Shown one piece after another: positions 7,925 through 16,771 of a stretch of DNA of 64,000 nucleotides. Position 1 is the stretch's first letter. Each line of letters begins with the position of its first letter. A model generated the notes under the pieces. The model was not told where the DNA came from and made no database searches. It was given only the letters and a program-made list of their open reading frames with translations. This stretch comes from Streptomyces polyasparticus (GTDB taxonomy: Bacteria; Actinomycetota; Actinomycetes; Streptomycetales; Streptomycetaceae), in contig NZ_JACTVJ010000010.1 in the NCBI RefSeq assembly GCF_014493765.1, positions 310,001-374,000 on the forward strand, given 5' to 3'. The position numbers and the translations under genes were made by a program.

Positions 7925-8773
7925 ATGGAGCAGATCGCATCCGCACTCGGCGACGCCGCACGCTGGCACCTCGTCGAGCTGCTTGCCGGGCGTCCCCGGT
8001 CCGTCGGTGAACTGGCCGAGCTGACCGGGCTGCGCCAACCGCAGACCACCAAGCACCTGCAGACCCTCGTGCGGGCGGGGCTCGCCTCCGTCCATCCGCT
8101 CGGTCAGCGGCGCGTGTACGCGATCGAGGCCGGGCCGCTCGCCGCGTTCGGGCAGCGGATCCAGTCGCTGGCCGAGGCGGCGGCCGGACAGCAGGGCGAC
8201 CTGGACGTCCTCGCGCGCTACCGCGCCGCCATCGAGGCGGAGTCGGCTGCCGCCGCGCGGGGCGGGGAGCGCTGGGCGGACGGGCGGACCTTCGTCTTGG
8301 AGCGCCGGCTCGCCGCGGACCCCGCCCGGATCTGGCGGCACTGGACCGAACCCGCGCTGCTCGCCTCGTGGTGGGCCCCGCCGTCCATGGCGGTCGCCGA
8401 CTGCGTCATCGAACCCCGGGCGGGCGGCCGCGCGGTCCTCAACCTCCGCGATGCCGAGGGGACTTATCGCTCGGCCGGCCAGGTGCACACCGCGCGGGAA
8501 CACGAACGCCTCGTCTTCGACCTCTCGGTGTACGACGCCCACGGAGCGGTCTCGTTCACCGGCCACTACGACCTGACCCTCGATGCGACGGACGGCGGGA
8601 CCCGGCTGCGCCTTGTCCTCGGCCTCAGTGGAACCGCCGTCGATGCGGCGCCCTTCGTCGCCGGCATCGAGACCGGCTGGGGTCAGGTGCTCGACCAGCT
8701 CGAACGTGTCGTCGGCTCAACTCCCCGTACGGGGGCCGGAGTCGCCGAGGAACGCGCCACCACCGAACAGTGA
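7925..8773 (+). CDS. ArsR-family HTH fused to an AHSA1/SRPBCC domain
   Basis: 282 residues. Residues about 1-90 form an ArsR winged helix (ALGDAARWHLVELLAGRPRSV, LTGLRQPQTTKHLQTLVRAGL, GQRRVYAIE). Residues about 120-265 form an SRPBCC/AHSA1 domain (FVLERRLAADPARIWRHWTEPALLASWWAPP ... GWGQVLDQLERVV). The recognition helix carries no obvious Cys metal site, so a small hydrophobic ligand bound in the SRPBCC cavity is more plausible than metal sensing (inference). The DHFR-like reductase starts 20 bp downstream and is probably co-transcribed. Confidence 0.85.
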   Translation: MEQIASALGDAARWHLVELLAGRPRSVGELAELTGLRQPQTTKHLQTLVRAGLASVHPLGQRRVYAIEAGPLAAFGQRIQSLAEAAAGQQGDLDVLARYRAAIEAESAAAARGGERWADGRTFVLERRLAADPARIWRHWTEPALLASWWAPPSMAVADCVIEPRAGGRAVLNLRDAEGTYRSAGQVHTAREHERLVFDLSVYDAHGAVSFTGHYDLTLDATDGGTRLRLVLGLSGTAVDAAPFVAGIETGWGQVLDQLERVVGSTPRTGAGVAEERATTEQ

Positions 8774-8793
8774 CCAGGGAAGGGAACCACCTC

Positions 8794-9396
8794 ATGAACA
8801 ACCCGACCGCACGCAAGGTGACCGCCAACATCAGCCTCACGCTCGACGGGCGCTACCACGGGGCCGCGGGGCCCGGCGACATGGGCGCGATCGTCCCGTA
8901 CGCCGTGACGGACACGGCCCGCGACCACCTCGCCCGCATCTGGCAGGGCAAGAGCACGGCCGTCTTCGGGCGCGGCAACGCCCTCGGTTTCGTCGGCTAC
9001 TGGTCGGCGGTCGCCGAGGACGAGCACGCCGATCCGCGCGACCGTGGGTACGCGCAGTGGCTGGTCGGGGCGGAGAAGGTGGTCTTCTCGACCACGCTGA
9101 CCGAGGCGCCGTGGGAGCGGAGCCGCGTGGTGAACGGGCCGACCGAGGAGGTCATCCGCGAGCTCAAGTCCGAAGCGGGCGAAGGGGACATCCTCGTCAA
9201 CACGGCCCCCAGCGTCCTCAAGCCCCTGCTCGCCGCCGACCTCGTCGACCGGCTCTACCTGATGATCACCCCCGAGATCACGGGCGGCGGCGAGCGCCTC
9301 TTCGAGGACGGTCTGCCCGCCTCGCAGTGGACGCTCACCCATCAGGAGACCGGAAAGCTCGGTGAGCTCGCCCTGGTCTACGACCGGGTCCGCTGA
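8794..9396 (+). CDS. Dihydrofolate reductase family / RibD C-terminal domain protein
   Basis: 200 residues. The N-terminus TANISLTLDGRYHGAAGPGDMG and the blocks KSTAVFGRGN, EKVVFSTTLTEAPWERSRVV, GDILVNTAPSVLKPLLAADLVDRLYLMITPEITGGGERLFEDG follow the RibD-C/DHFR-like NADPH reductase pattern. Such standalone proteins are commonly paired with ArsR-AHSA1 regulators in actinobacteria, as here. The substrate is not known, and a true folate role is unlikely given the divergence. ATG at 8794 is preceded by AGGGAAGGGAACC. Confidence 0.8.
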   Translation: MNNPTARKVTANISLTLDGRYHGAAGPGDMGAIVPYAVTDTARDHLARIWQGKSTAVFGRGNALGFVGYWSAVAEDEHADPRDRGYAQWLVGAEKVVFSTTLTEAPWERSRVVNGPTEEVIRELKSEAGEGDILVNTAPSVLKPLLAADLVDRLYLMITPEITGGGERLFEDGLPASQWTLTHQETGKLGELALVYDRVR

Positions 9397-9481
9397 CCCC
9401 CGCACCGGTGGCGGCTGCCGGGAGCCGTTCCGCGGTCGCGTGCCACGATGGGCCGTGACCGTGGGAGAAGGCGAGGGACTC

Positions 9482-10159
9482 GTGGCCGAAGGAGAGGGTG
9501 ACGGGCTCGTGACCGCAGGAGAGGGCAGGGTGCCCGGGACCGCAGCGGAGGCCGACAGCAAGGGTGGCTCGTCGCCCGCCGGGCGACGCCGGTGGCGCGA
9601 CCCGGAACGCACGCGCGCCGTACTGGTGGAGGCCCTGCTCGACCTCGTCGCCGAGGGGGAGCGGGAGCCCACCCGCAAAGCCATCGCCGAGCGCGCGGGT
9701 GTCTCGGAGCGGACCGTCTTCGTGCACTTCGCGGACCGTGAGGCGCTGTATGTCACCGCCGCCGAGCAGCAGGCCGAACGCTGGCGCGCCCTCGCCGCGC
9801 ACGTGCCATCGGAGTGGCCGGTGCAGCGCAAGGTGCGGGCCCTGCTCGACCAGCGCGGCGCGATGTACGAAGTGATGTCGCCCATCCGCAAGGTCGGGCT
9901 CCAACTGGAGCCGGAATCACCGGGGTTGCGCCGGGTGATGGCCGAGGGCGACGACTGGTTCCGTACGGACCTGGCCCGCGTGTTCGCCCCCGAACTGGCG
10001 CAGACCTCCGCGGCGCGCCGCCCGGGCGGACTCCTCGACGCACTGGAGGTCGCGTCCAGCTGGGCCGCCTGGGACCACCTGCGGACGCGCCGCGGCCTTG
10101 CCCCGGCCGCGGCCCGCAGCGCGCTGACCCGCACGCTTCGCGCACTCCTGGAACCCTAG
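9482..10159 (+). CDS. TetR-family transcriptional regulator
   Basis: About 225 residues. The HTH is WRDPERTRAVLVEALLDL ... TRKAIAERAGVSERTVFVHFADREALYVTAA, a typical TetR N-terminal domain, followed by an all-helical ligand domain. The start is uncertain: GTGs at 9455, 9482, 9509 and 9530 are all in frame and several follow GGAGA-type sites, because the 5' region is a degenerate repeat encoding GEGEGLVAEGEGDGLVTAGEG. The tail is probably non-functional if the later GTGs are used. It may bind the palindrome at 10871-10893 upstream of the alkylsulfatase (inference). Confidence 0.8.
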   Translation: MAEGEGDGLVTAGEGRVPGTAAEADSKGGSSPAGRRRWRDPERTRAVLVEALLDLVAEGEREPTRKAIAERAGVSERTVFVHFADREALYVTAAEQQAERWRALAAHVPSEWPVQRKVRALLDQRGAMYEVMSPIRKVGLQLEPESPGLRRVMAEGDDWFRTDLARVFAPELAQTSAARRPGGLLDALEVASSWAAWDHLRTRRGLAPAAARSALTRTLRALLEP

Positions 10160-10223
10160 GCGGCTGCGTCCGGCTCGGCGTGCGCGAGGCCGTCGGCAGC
10201 CAGTCACTTCGAGAAGGTGTGAA

Positions 10224-10793
10224 ATGCCGAAGTCGCCCACCGAGTTGCACGCGGACGTCGCCGAGTTGCTCGCGGGAGCAGGCATCGTAGACGTGGACGT
10301 CGACCAGGCCGTCGCGGACGAGCACGTGCGCGCCCGCGCGTACCAGCGCGTCGTCCTGGTGGCGGCTGCCTCGCAGAGCCGCGACGGGGATCGCGCGACC
10401 GTGGCCGCGATGCTGCGCGATCCCCTGGAGTCGGTGGCCAAGACCGCGGTGGTCGCTCTCGTGGACGCCGTCGCGAGGCAGGCGACCTGTCGAGCCGAGT
10501 TCGGGCAGTGGTCGGCGGAGCTGCTGCCGGAGGTCGGCCGGCTCGGGACCGCGGCCCACCGCGAGTTCATCCGCCGCCGCATCGACGACTGGCTGTTCCA
10601 TCTGTCCGTCGAGGCCGGCCATGTGCCGACACCGGCCGAGTTGGCGCAGGTCACGGACTGGATGCAGCGCGTCCTTGCCAAGGGTTCGACATCGCCGGCG
10701 GTGCTCGCCCTGATCGCCGACTCGGGCAACAGGAAGAAGACACGCAACATCGCGCGCAACCGAGCCCGCAGCGGCGAGCCGAGAGCGATATGA
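10224..10793 (+). CDS. Hypothetical helical protein
   Basis: 189 residues, ATG after GAGAAGGTGTGAA. I do not recognise a named family. It is predicted largely alpha-helical, with a segment on repeated partner-independent helices (SVAKTAVVALVDAVARQATCRAEFGQWSAELLPEVGRL broken by a Gly-Thr turn) and a basic C-terminus (NRKKTRNIARNRARSGEPR) that could contact nucleic acid. It has no signal peptide or membrane segment. It sits 64 bp after the TetR gene in the same direction, and a shared transcript is possible. Confidence 0.7.
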   Translation: MPKSPTELHADVAELLAGAGIVDVDVDQAVADEHVRARAYQRVVLVAAASQSRDGDRATVAAMLRDPLESVAKTAVVALVDAVARQATCRAEFGQWSAELLPEVGRLGTAAHREFIRRRIDDWLFHLSVEAGHVPTPAELAQVTDWMQRVLAKGSTSPAVLALIADSGNRKKTRNIARNRARSGEPRAI

Positions 10794-10863
10794 GCCGGTG
10801 ACGCCACGGGCGGTCGCGCCACCGGACTCGCCCGTCGCCTCCTTCCCTGCTGCCGCACACCCC

Positions 10864-10893
10864 TTGACTCCTATTGCAGTCCGACTGCAATAG
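10864..10893 (+). promoter_or_regulatory. Alkylsulfatase promoter with perfect 11-bp palindromic operator
   Basis: TTGACT at 10864-10869 is a good -35. Immediately after it, arms CTATTGCAGTC (10871-10881) and GACTGCAATAG (10883-10893) form a perfect dyad around a single C, filling the spacer and overlapping the expected -10. Size and symmetry suit a TetR-type dimer. It lies 62 bp before the alkylsulfatase ATG. Confidence 0.7.
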
Positions 10894-10954
10894 TGACATC
10901 GAGGGCGCCGACCGCTGCGTCCTGCACCGATCCGACCAGCAGAGGTGAGGCGCC

Positions 10955-12946
10955 ATGACGCCCATGGACCGGCGCGGTTTCGTCGCCACCGCGGGTGCCG
11001 CCGCGGCCGCCGTCGCACTCAACCCGCAGACCGCCACAGCGCTCAGCACGCAGACGCAGGCCGCGCTCAGCACGCAGACGGAGGCGGCTTCCGGCCCGGG
11101 CGTGCGGGGGTCCTCCGCGACGGACACCGGCGACCTGCCGTACGAGGACGAGGGCGACTTCGCCGACGCCGACCGCGGATTCATCGCGGCCTTCACCGGA
11201 GGCCCGATCAAGACCGCGGCGGGAAAGGTCGCGTGGGACCCGGAGGCGTACGCCTTCATCGGCGAGCAGAAGGGCACACCGCGGTCCGTCGACCCGAGCC
11301 TGTGGCGCCAGGCCCGGCTGCTCTCGCGCCAGGGCCTGTACCGGGTGACGGACCGGATCTACCAGGTGCGCGGACTCGACCTGTCCAACATGACCCTCGT
11401 CGAAGGCGACACCGGTCTCATCGTCATCGATCCCCTGATCTCCGCCGAGACCGCGGCCGCCGCACTCGGGCTCTACCGCGAGCACCGCGATCCCGAGGGC
11501 AAGCGCCCGGTCAAGGCGATGATCTACACCCATCCGCACGTGGACCACTTCGGCGGCTGCCGCGGTGTGCTGCCCGGCAGCACCGAGGGCGTGGAGATCC
11601 TCGCCCCGGAGGGCTTCATGGAGCACGCGGTCAGCGAGAACGTGTACGCGGGTCCCGCGATGGCCCGCCGCTCGGCGTACATGTACGGGGCCCAACTCCC
11701 CACCGGTGTCAAGGCGCAGGTGGGCTGCGGACTAGGCCTCAACGTCTCGCTCGGCACGGTGGGTCTGATCCCGCCGACCCGCTACATCACCGCCACCGGT
11801 CAGGAAGTCACCCTCGACGGTGTGCGGATCGAGTTCCAGATGACGCCCGGCACCGAGAGCCAGGCGGAGATGAACTTCCTCTTCCCCGAGCTGCGCGCCG
11901 TGTGCATGGCGGAGAACGCCACCCACACCATGCACAACATCATCACGCTGCGCGGCGCCCAGGTCCGCGACGCCCACGCCTGGGCCGGCTATCTCACCGA
12001 GTCCATCGGCCTGTACGAGGGGAAGGCCGAGGTCGCCTTCGCCTCGCACCACTGGCCGACCTGGGGCAACGAGGCGATCGTCGGACTCCTCACCCACCAG
12101 CGTGACCTGTACGGATACCTGCACGACCAGACCGTACGGCTGATCAATCAGGGGCGGACCGGCAGTGAGATCGCCGAAACGCTCCAACTGCCGCCGCAGC
12201 TGGACCAGGTGTGGGCCAACCGCGGGTACTACGGCTCGGTCAGCCACAACGTCAAGGGGATCTACCAGCGGTACATGGGCTGGTTCGACGCCAATCCCGC
12301 CCACCTGTGGCAGCACCCGCCCGTCGAGGAGGCGCGACGCTGGGTGGAGTGCCTCGGCGGACAGCGCGCGGTGCGCCGGCAGGCCCGCCGCTATGCCGAA
12401 CGCGGCGACCTGCGCTTCGCCGTCACCCTGCTCAACCACGCGGTCTTCAACGACCCGGACGACCGCGCGGCCAAGCGCGACCTGGCCGGCCTGTACATGC
12501 GCCTCGGCGAGGGCATGGAGAACGCCGTGTGGCGCAACTTCTACCTCATGGCCGCACAGGAACTGAGGGACGGGATCAAGCCCGCCACCAGCGCCACCCT
12601 CGGCCCGGACATGTATATGGCGCTGACCGTGGGCCAGTTGATCGACTCGATGGCGGTACGCGTCAACGGCCCGAAGGCCTGGGACCTGCGCCTCGCCGTG
12701 GACTGGCGCATCGGCGACACCTACTGGCACCTGCGCCTCGCGAACGGCCTGCTCACCTGGACCACATCCTCCGCCCAGGCGAAGGACGCCGGCCTGACCA
12801 TGACGATGACCAGACCGCAACTCCTCACCCTGCTCGCGGGGAAGGGCACGGACGGCATCACGATGACGGGCGACCCCGCGCTCCTGAAGAAGCTCCTGTC
12901 CGTCCTGGACGCACCGGATCCGGTCTTTCCGATCGTGACGCCCTGA
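10955..12946 (+). CDS. BDS1/SdsA1-type alkyl sulfatase (metallo-beta-lactamase fold), exported
   Basis: 663 residues. The N-terminus DRRGFVATAGAAAAAVAL is a Tat-like signal. The zinc site THPHVDHFGG carries H193, H195, D197 and H198. Further family blocks are MTPGTESQAEMNF, AENATHTMHNIITLRGA, FASHHWPTWGN, the dimerisation region (GYYGSVSHNVKGIYQRYMGWFDANP) and a C-terminal SCP2-like domain (about 540-663). These enzymes hydrolyse primary alkyl sulfates such as dodecyl sulfate to alcohol and sulfate. The length matches the family (about 650). Control is probably through the palindrome at 10871-10893. The fatty alcohol fate is not encoded nearby. Confidence 0.9.
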   Translation: MTPMDRRGFVATAGAAAAAVALNPQTATALSTQTQAALSTQTEAASGPGVRGSSATDTGDLPYEDEGDFADADRGFIAAFTGGPIKTAAGKVAWDPEAYAFIGEQKGTPRSVDPSLWRQARLLSRQGLYRVTDRIYQVRGLDLSNMTLVEGDTGLIVIDPLISAETAAAALGLYREHRDPEGKRPVKAMIYTHPHVDHFGGCRGVLPGSTEGVEILAPEGFMEHAVSENVYAGPAMARRSAYMYGAQLPTGVKAQVGCGLGLNVSLGTVGLIPPTRYITATGQEVTLDGVRIEFQMTPGTESQAEMNFLFPELRAVCMAENATHTMHNIITLRGAQVRDAHAWAGYLTESIGLYEGKAEVAFASHHWPTWGNEAIVGLLTHQRDLYGYLHDQTVRLINQGRTGSEIAETLQLPPQLDQVWANRGYYGSVSHNVKGIYQRYMGWFDANPAHLWQHPPVEEARRWVECLGGQRAVRRQARRYAERGDLRFAVTLLNHAVFNDPDDRAAKRDLAGLYMRLGEGMENAVWRNFYLMAAQELRDGIKPATSATLGPDMYMALTVGQLIDSMAVRVNGPKAWDLRLAVDWRIGDTYWHLRLANGLLTWTTSSAQAKDAGLTMTMTRPQLLTLLAGKGTDGITMTGDPALLKKLLSVLDAPDPVFPIVTP

Positions 12947-13103
12947 CCACCGGGGCGGCCCTCACCGATCACCTTCCTGTCCCGTCACAACTCCCGTAAT
13001 CGCAGGGTTTCCTGCACTCGCCCAGGCGTACGCTGAGGTGCCTGAAGGCCATGGTGTGCACCGGCTCCCCGCGCCCGCGTACCACCGTGGCAGGGGGTGC
13101 GGT

Positions 13104-16034
13104 ATGAACGAGGACAAAACGCCGGAGACATCGGGCTTCAGGCCCGGTGTCCCGCGGCAGCGGCGCAGGCTGTTCGAGCGCGAGGACGAACTCGCCGCCG
13201 TGGACGAGGCGTTGAGTGAACTCGCCGGTCTCGCGCCCGAGGGCATCGACCCGCTGGACCGTCCCAGCGGCGCCCTGCTCGCCTTCTCCGGGCGTGCCGG
13301 GCTCGGCAAGACCACCCTGCTCACCGAAGTGCGCCGGCGTGCGCACGCCAAGGGCTGCACCGTCCTCGCCGCACGCGGCGGCGACCAGGAGCAGCATGTG
13401 GCCTTCCACGTCGCCCGTCAGCTCGTGCAGCCGGTGCTCGCGGGCGCCTCGCAGGAGGAGATCCGCTCCGCGCTCGGCAGCTGGTACGACATCGTCGGCC
13501 CCGCGCTCGGCCTGTGCGCCCCCGCCGAGGGCGCACCGCCCGACCCTCAGGGTCTGCGCGACGGTCTCGACTGGGTGCTCACCCACCTCGCCGTACAGCG
13601 TGCGCCGATGGTTCTCGTGCTCGACGACGCGCACTGGGCCGACCGGGAGTCCCTGAGCTGGCTCGCCGCCTTCGCGCCGCGCGCCGAACAGCTGCCGCTG
13701 CTGCTCGTGGTCGCCTACCGGCCGGAGGAACTCCCGGACTACGCGGAGCAGTTCAGGGGTCTGCCCGGGCGCGCCGGACAGCGGCCCATCGATCTCGAAC
13801 CGCTCAGCGCACCCGCGATCGCCGGTCTTGTGCGCGAGTCCGTGGGCGCGCACGCCGACGACGCCTTCTGCCGCGAATGCTGGGCCGTCACCGCGGGCAA
13901 CCCGTTCGAAGCGGTCGAGGTGACCGCGAAGGTGCGCGACCGCGGCCTGGAACCCAACGAGGCCGGCGCCCATCTGCTGCGCGACCTCGCCGCCACCGTC
14001 AAGGGCAGCGGTCTGATCGCCCGCCTGGAGCGGCTCGGCACCTCCACCGTGCGCTTCGCCTGGGCCTGCGCCGTCCTCGGCACCGAGATCTCCCCGCACC
14101 TGGCCGCCACCGTCGCCGGACTCGGCGGCGAAGAGGCCGGCGACTGCGCCGACCGGCTGCGCGGCGCCCGTATCCTCACCGGCGCCGACACCCTCGAATT
14201 CGTCCACCCTCTGATCGCCACCGCCGTCTACCGCGCCATCCCGGGCGGAGTCCGCGTCGCCCTGCACGGGCAGGCCGCGTGGGCCGTGATCAACGAAGGG
14301 CTCGGCGCTGCTGTCGCGGCCCGCCACCTGATGGAGACCCACCCCGACGGCGACGGCTGGGTCGTGGAGCAACTGCGCGCCGCCGCCCGCGAAGTACAGC
14401 GCGCCGGCGCCCCCGACGCCGCCCGCCGCTATCTCGGCCGCGCCCTGCGCGAGCCGCCGCCGTGCGAGGAACGGGCCGGTGTGCTCTACGAGTTGGGCTG
14501 CGCCTCGCTGCTCACCGAACCCGCCAGCACCGTCAACCACCTGCGAGCCGCCCTCGCCGAACCGATCGCCGACCCGGAGATGCGCCACGGCATCGTGTAC
14601 CGCCTCTCCCAGGTCCTCGCCCACTCCGACCGCCTCGCCGAGGCCTCCGAGACACTCGGCCACGAGATGCGGCTCACCCAGGACGCTCGGGTACGGCTGC
14701 GGATGCAGGCCGAGCAGTTCATGTGGGACGCCTTCCGCTCCGACGAACCCGACTCACCGGCCCGCTCCCGGCGACTGGCCCGGCTCGCCGACCGGCTGAG
14801 CGGCCGCGACCTGACCGAGCGCTACATCATCGGGCTGCGCGCCTGGGACGCCACCTTGCGCGGCGAACCCGCCGAAGTCGCCGTGCAGCACGCCGAAAGA
14901 GCCCTGGCCGGCGGCCTCGGCTGGGCCGAGGCGGACCGCGGCTTCGAGGTACCGGTCCTCGTGGCCCTCGCGTTCCTCTACGCCGACCGGCCGGGCCGCG
15001 CCGAGGAACTCTTCGCGGCGGGCATCGCCGACTTCGAGCAGCAGGGCTGGCGCGGCGGCCATCTCTCCTTCGGCTACACCCTGCTCGGATACGTCCGCCG
15101 GCGCCGCGGCCGGCTGGCCGAGGCCGAGGACTTCGCCCGCGCCGGACTGCGGCTCGCCGAACGCGTCGGACGGCGCACCCCCGCGCACTGGTACGCGGTC
15201 AGCATCCTCATCGAGGTGCTGCTCGCGCGCGGCCGGGTCACCGAGGCGGCGCTCCTCGGCGAGGAGCACGGATTCGGGCCGCCGTTCCCGGCCGCCGTCA
15301 CCTTCCCCGACTCGCAGACCGTCTTCGGTGAACTGCTGCTCGCGCGCGGCAAGGTGCGCGAAGCGGCCGTCGAACTCTCCGCCGCCGGACGGCGCCTGGA
15401 CCCGCGCGGGATGCGCAACCCCGCCTGGTGCCCCTGGCTCCTGCACCTCGCCCGCGCCGAATCCCATGAGGCGCCGGCCCGCGCCGTCGCTCTCGCTCAG
15501 GAGGCCGTGCAGCGCGCACGCCAGTACGGGACTCCGTCCGCCGTCGGCCATGCGCTGCGCATCCGGGCCGAGGTCGGCCTCCCCGCCGAGCGCGCCAAAC
15601 TCCTCGAGGAGTCCGTCGCGTACCTCGACCGGTCACCGGCAGGACACGAACTCGCCTGCTCGCTCGTCGCCCTCGGCGCGGAGCTGCGCCGCACCGGGCG
15701 GCCCGCGGAAGCCGCCGACCACCTCTACCGGGGCCTGGACGCCGCCGCCCACTGCGGCGCCGACGGCCTGGCCGAGCAGGCCCGCGATGAACTGGCCGCG
15801 ATGGGACAGCGGCCCCGGCGGCTGCACAGCACCGGGACCGACACCCTCACCGCCCGCGAGCGCACGGCCGCCGCACTGGCCGCCCGGGGCGAGCCGGCCG
15901 CGTCCATCGCCAAGGAGCTCGGTCTGGACGAGCCCGCTGTCACCCGCCTCCTGTCCGCCGTGTTCCGCAAGGTCGGCACGGACCTCGGCGGCCTCGGCGC
16001 CGCGCTCGGGGAGGTGTCCCCGGACCGGCCGTGA
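13104..16034 (+). CDS. Large ATP-binding LuxR-family (LAL) regulator
   Basis: 976 residues, ATG at 13104 after CAGGGGGTGCGGT. An N-terminal AAA/NACHT-like ATPase has Walker A GRAGLGKTTLL (K69) and Walker B MVLVLDDAHWAD. A long TPR-like helical middle follows, and the C-terminal LuxR-type HTH reads LTARERTAAALAARGEPAASIAKELGLDEPAVTRLLSAVFRKVG. The HTH is degenerate compared with the canonical LT-x-RE-x-EV. LAL proteins respond to small ligands or ATP and often activate sugar or antibiotic genes. No obvious target is adjacent; the GH95 gene about 0.7 kb downstream is one candidate. Confidence 0.85.
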   Translation: MNEDKTPETSGFRPGVPRQRRRLFEREDELAAVDEALSELAGLAPEGIDPLDRPSGALLAFSGRAGLGKTTLLTEVRRRAHAKGCTVLAARGGDQEQHVAFHVARQLVQPVLAGASQEEIRSALGSWYDIVGPALGLCAPAEGAPPDPQGLRDGLDWVLTHLAVQRAPMVLVLDDAHWADRESLSWLAAFAPRAEQLPLLLVVAYRPEELPDYAEQFRGLPGRAGQRPIDLEPLSAPAIAGLVRESVGAHADDAFCRECWAVTAGNPFEAVEVTAKVRDRGLEPNEAGAHLLRDLAATVKGSGLIARLERLGTSTVRFAWACAVLGTEISPHLAATVAGLGGEEAGDCADRLRGARILTGADTLEFVHPLIATAVYRAIPGGVRVALHGQAAWAVINEGLGAAVAARHLMETHPDGDGWVVEQLRAAAREVQRAGAPDAARRYLGRALREPPPCEERAGVLYELGCASLLTEPASTVNHLRAALAEPIADPEMRHGIVYRLSQVLAHSDRLAEASETLGHEMRLTQDARVRLRMQAEQFMWDAFRSDEPDSPARSRRLARLADRLSGRDLTERYIIGLRAWDATLRGEPAEVAVQHAERALAGGLGWAEADRGFEVPVLVALAFLYADRPGRAEELFAAGIADFEQQGWRGGHLSFGYTLLGYVRRRRGRLAEAEDFARAGLRLAERVGRRTPAHWYAVSILIEVLLARGRVTEAALLGEEHGFGPPFPAAVTFPDSQTVFGELLLARGKVREAAVELSAAGRRLDPRGMRNPAWCPWLLHLARAESHEAPARAVALAQEAVQRARQYGTPSAVGHALRIRAEVGLPAERAKLLEESVAYLDRSPAGHELACSLVALGAELRRTGRPAEAADHLYRGLDAAAHCGADGLAEQARDELAAMGQRPRRLHSTGTDTLTARERTAAALAARGEPAASIAKELGLDEPAVTRLLSAVFRKVGTDLGGLGAALGEVSPDRP

Positions 16035-16130
16035 GCAGGCGCAAGATCGTTCGGCGGCACCCGCTCGCCGGCTCCGCTGCGGCCCGGAACCCGGCGTCGG
16101 GAACGCCGCGCGGCCACGTACCATGGGCGC

Positions 16131-16631
16131 ATGTCCTTCCTCCGCCGCCGCAGCGCTCCCACTCCCGCCGGGCCGGACTTCGATGTCCTCGCCATGGACC
16201 CGGGGGACTGGCCGGGCAATCTCGGCGCGGGCCTGCTGCCCGCTCCCGACGGCAGCTGCCAGGGTGTGTTCCTGCGCTACGACCTGTTCGGCGGCCGCGG
16301 CCCCGCGATGGTGATCGGCAATCTCCCCGAGGGCTCCCCGGCCCGTGACCTCGCCGAGAAGCAGGTGCCCTTCGAGGTCGCCCAGCTGCTGCTCGCGCTG
16401 GAGAACGAGGAGGAGGTCGAGGTCGTCTCGACCGAGGACATGCCGGTGATGCAGGGGGACAACCTCCTGATCGTGCGCCGCCTCAAGCTCTCCGAGAGCC
16501 GTATCTCCTGCGTGCAGTTCGACCGCAGCGACAACGTCCTGGTGACGATCGCCGCCTGGGACCGCCCCATCACCGACGATCTGTACGCGCTGCTCAAGCC
16601 GCTGCCCGCGGAGCTGTTCCAGCAGGGCTGA
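16131..16631 (+). CDS. Conserved hypothetical protein
   Basis: 166 residues, no signal peptide or transmembrane segment. I recognise no named domain. The composition is acidic in the middle (ALENEEEVEVVSTEDMPVMQGD) with alternating hydrophobic stretches suggesting a mixed alpha/beta fold (VFLRYDLFGG, LLIVRRLKLSESRISCVQFD). ATG at 16131 lacks a clear ribosome site. It begins 96 bp after the LAL regulator and may be monocistronic. Confidence 0.7.
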   Translation: MSFLRRRSAPTPAGPDFDVLAMDPGDWPGNLGAGLLPAPDGSCQGVFLRYDLFGGRGPAMVIGNLPEGSPARDLAEKQVPFEVAQLLLALENEEEVEVVSTEDMPVMQGDNLLIVRRLKLSESRISCVQFDRSDNVLVTIAAWDRPITDDLYALLKPLPAELFQQG

Positions 16632-16734
16632 GCCCCTCGCGCCCGCGGCCGGTCCGGGTGTGCCGTCCGGTCGGATCCGGGCCCGCCCTCCGACCGGATC
16701 CGTTCGTGCCCTTCAGCTGATTCTGCACGCACTC

Positions 16735-16763
16735 TTGTAGACGAGTCATCGGACCTCTAGCGT
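16735..16763 (+). promoter_or_regulatory. Putative promoter of the GH95 gene
   Basis: TTGTAG (16735-16740) and TAGCGT (16758-16763) are spaced by 17 bp and match vegetative Streptomyces promoters reasonably. The -10 ends 8 bp before the ATG at 16772, so transcription would start almost at the start codon. Either the transcript is leaderless or the in-frame ATG at 16781 is used. Confidence 0.45.
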
Positions 16764-16771
16764 CCGGGGGC

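Noticed and set aside
9482-10159. Reading the TetR gene from 9362
   Set aside because: That start lies within the end of the preceding reductase gene and lacks a ribosome site; the downstream GTGs are more plausible.
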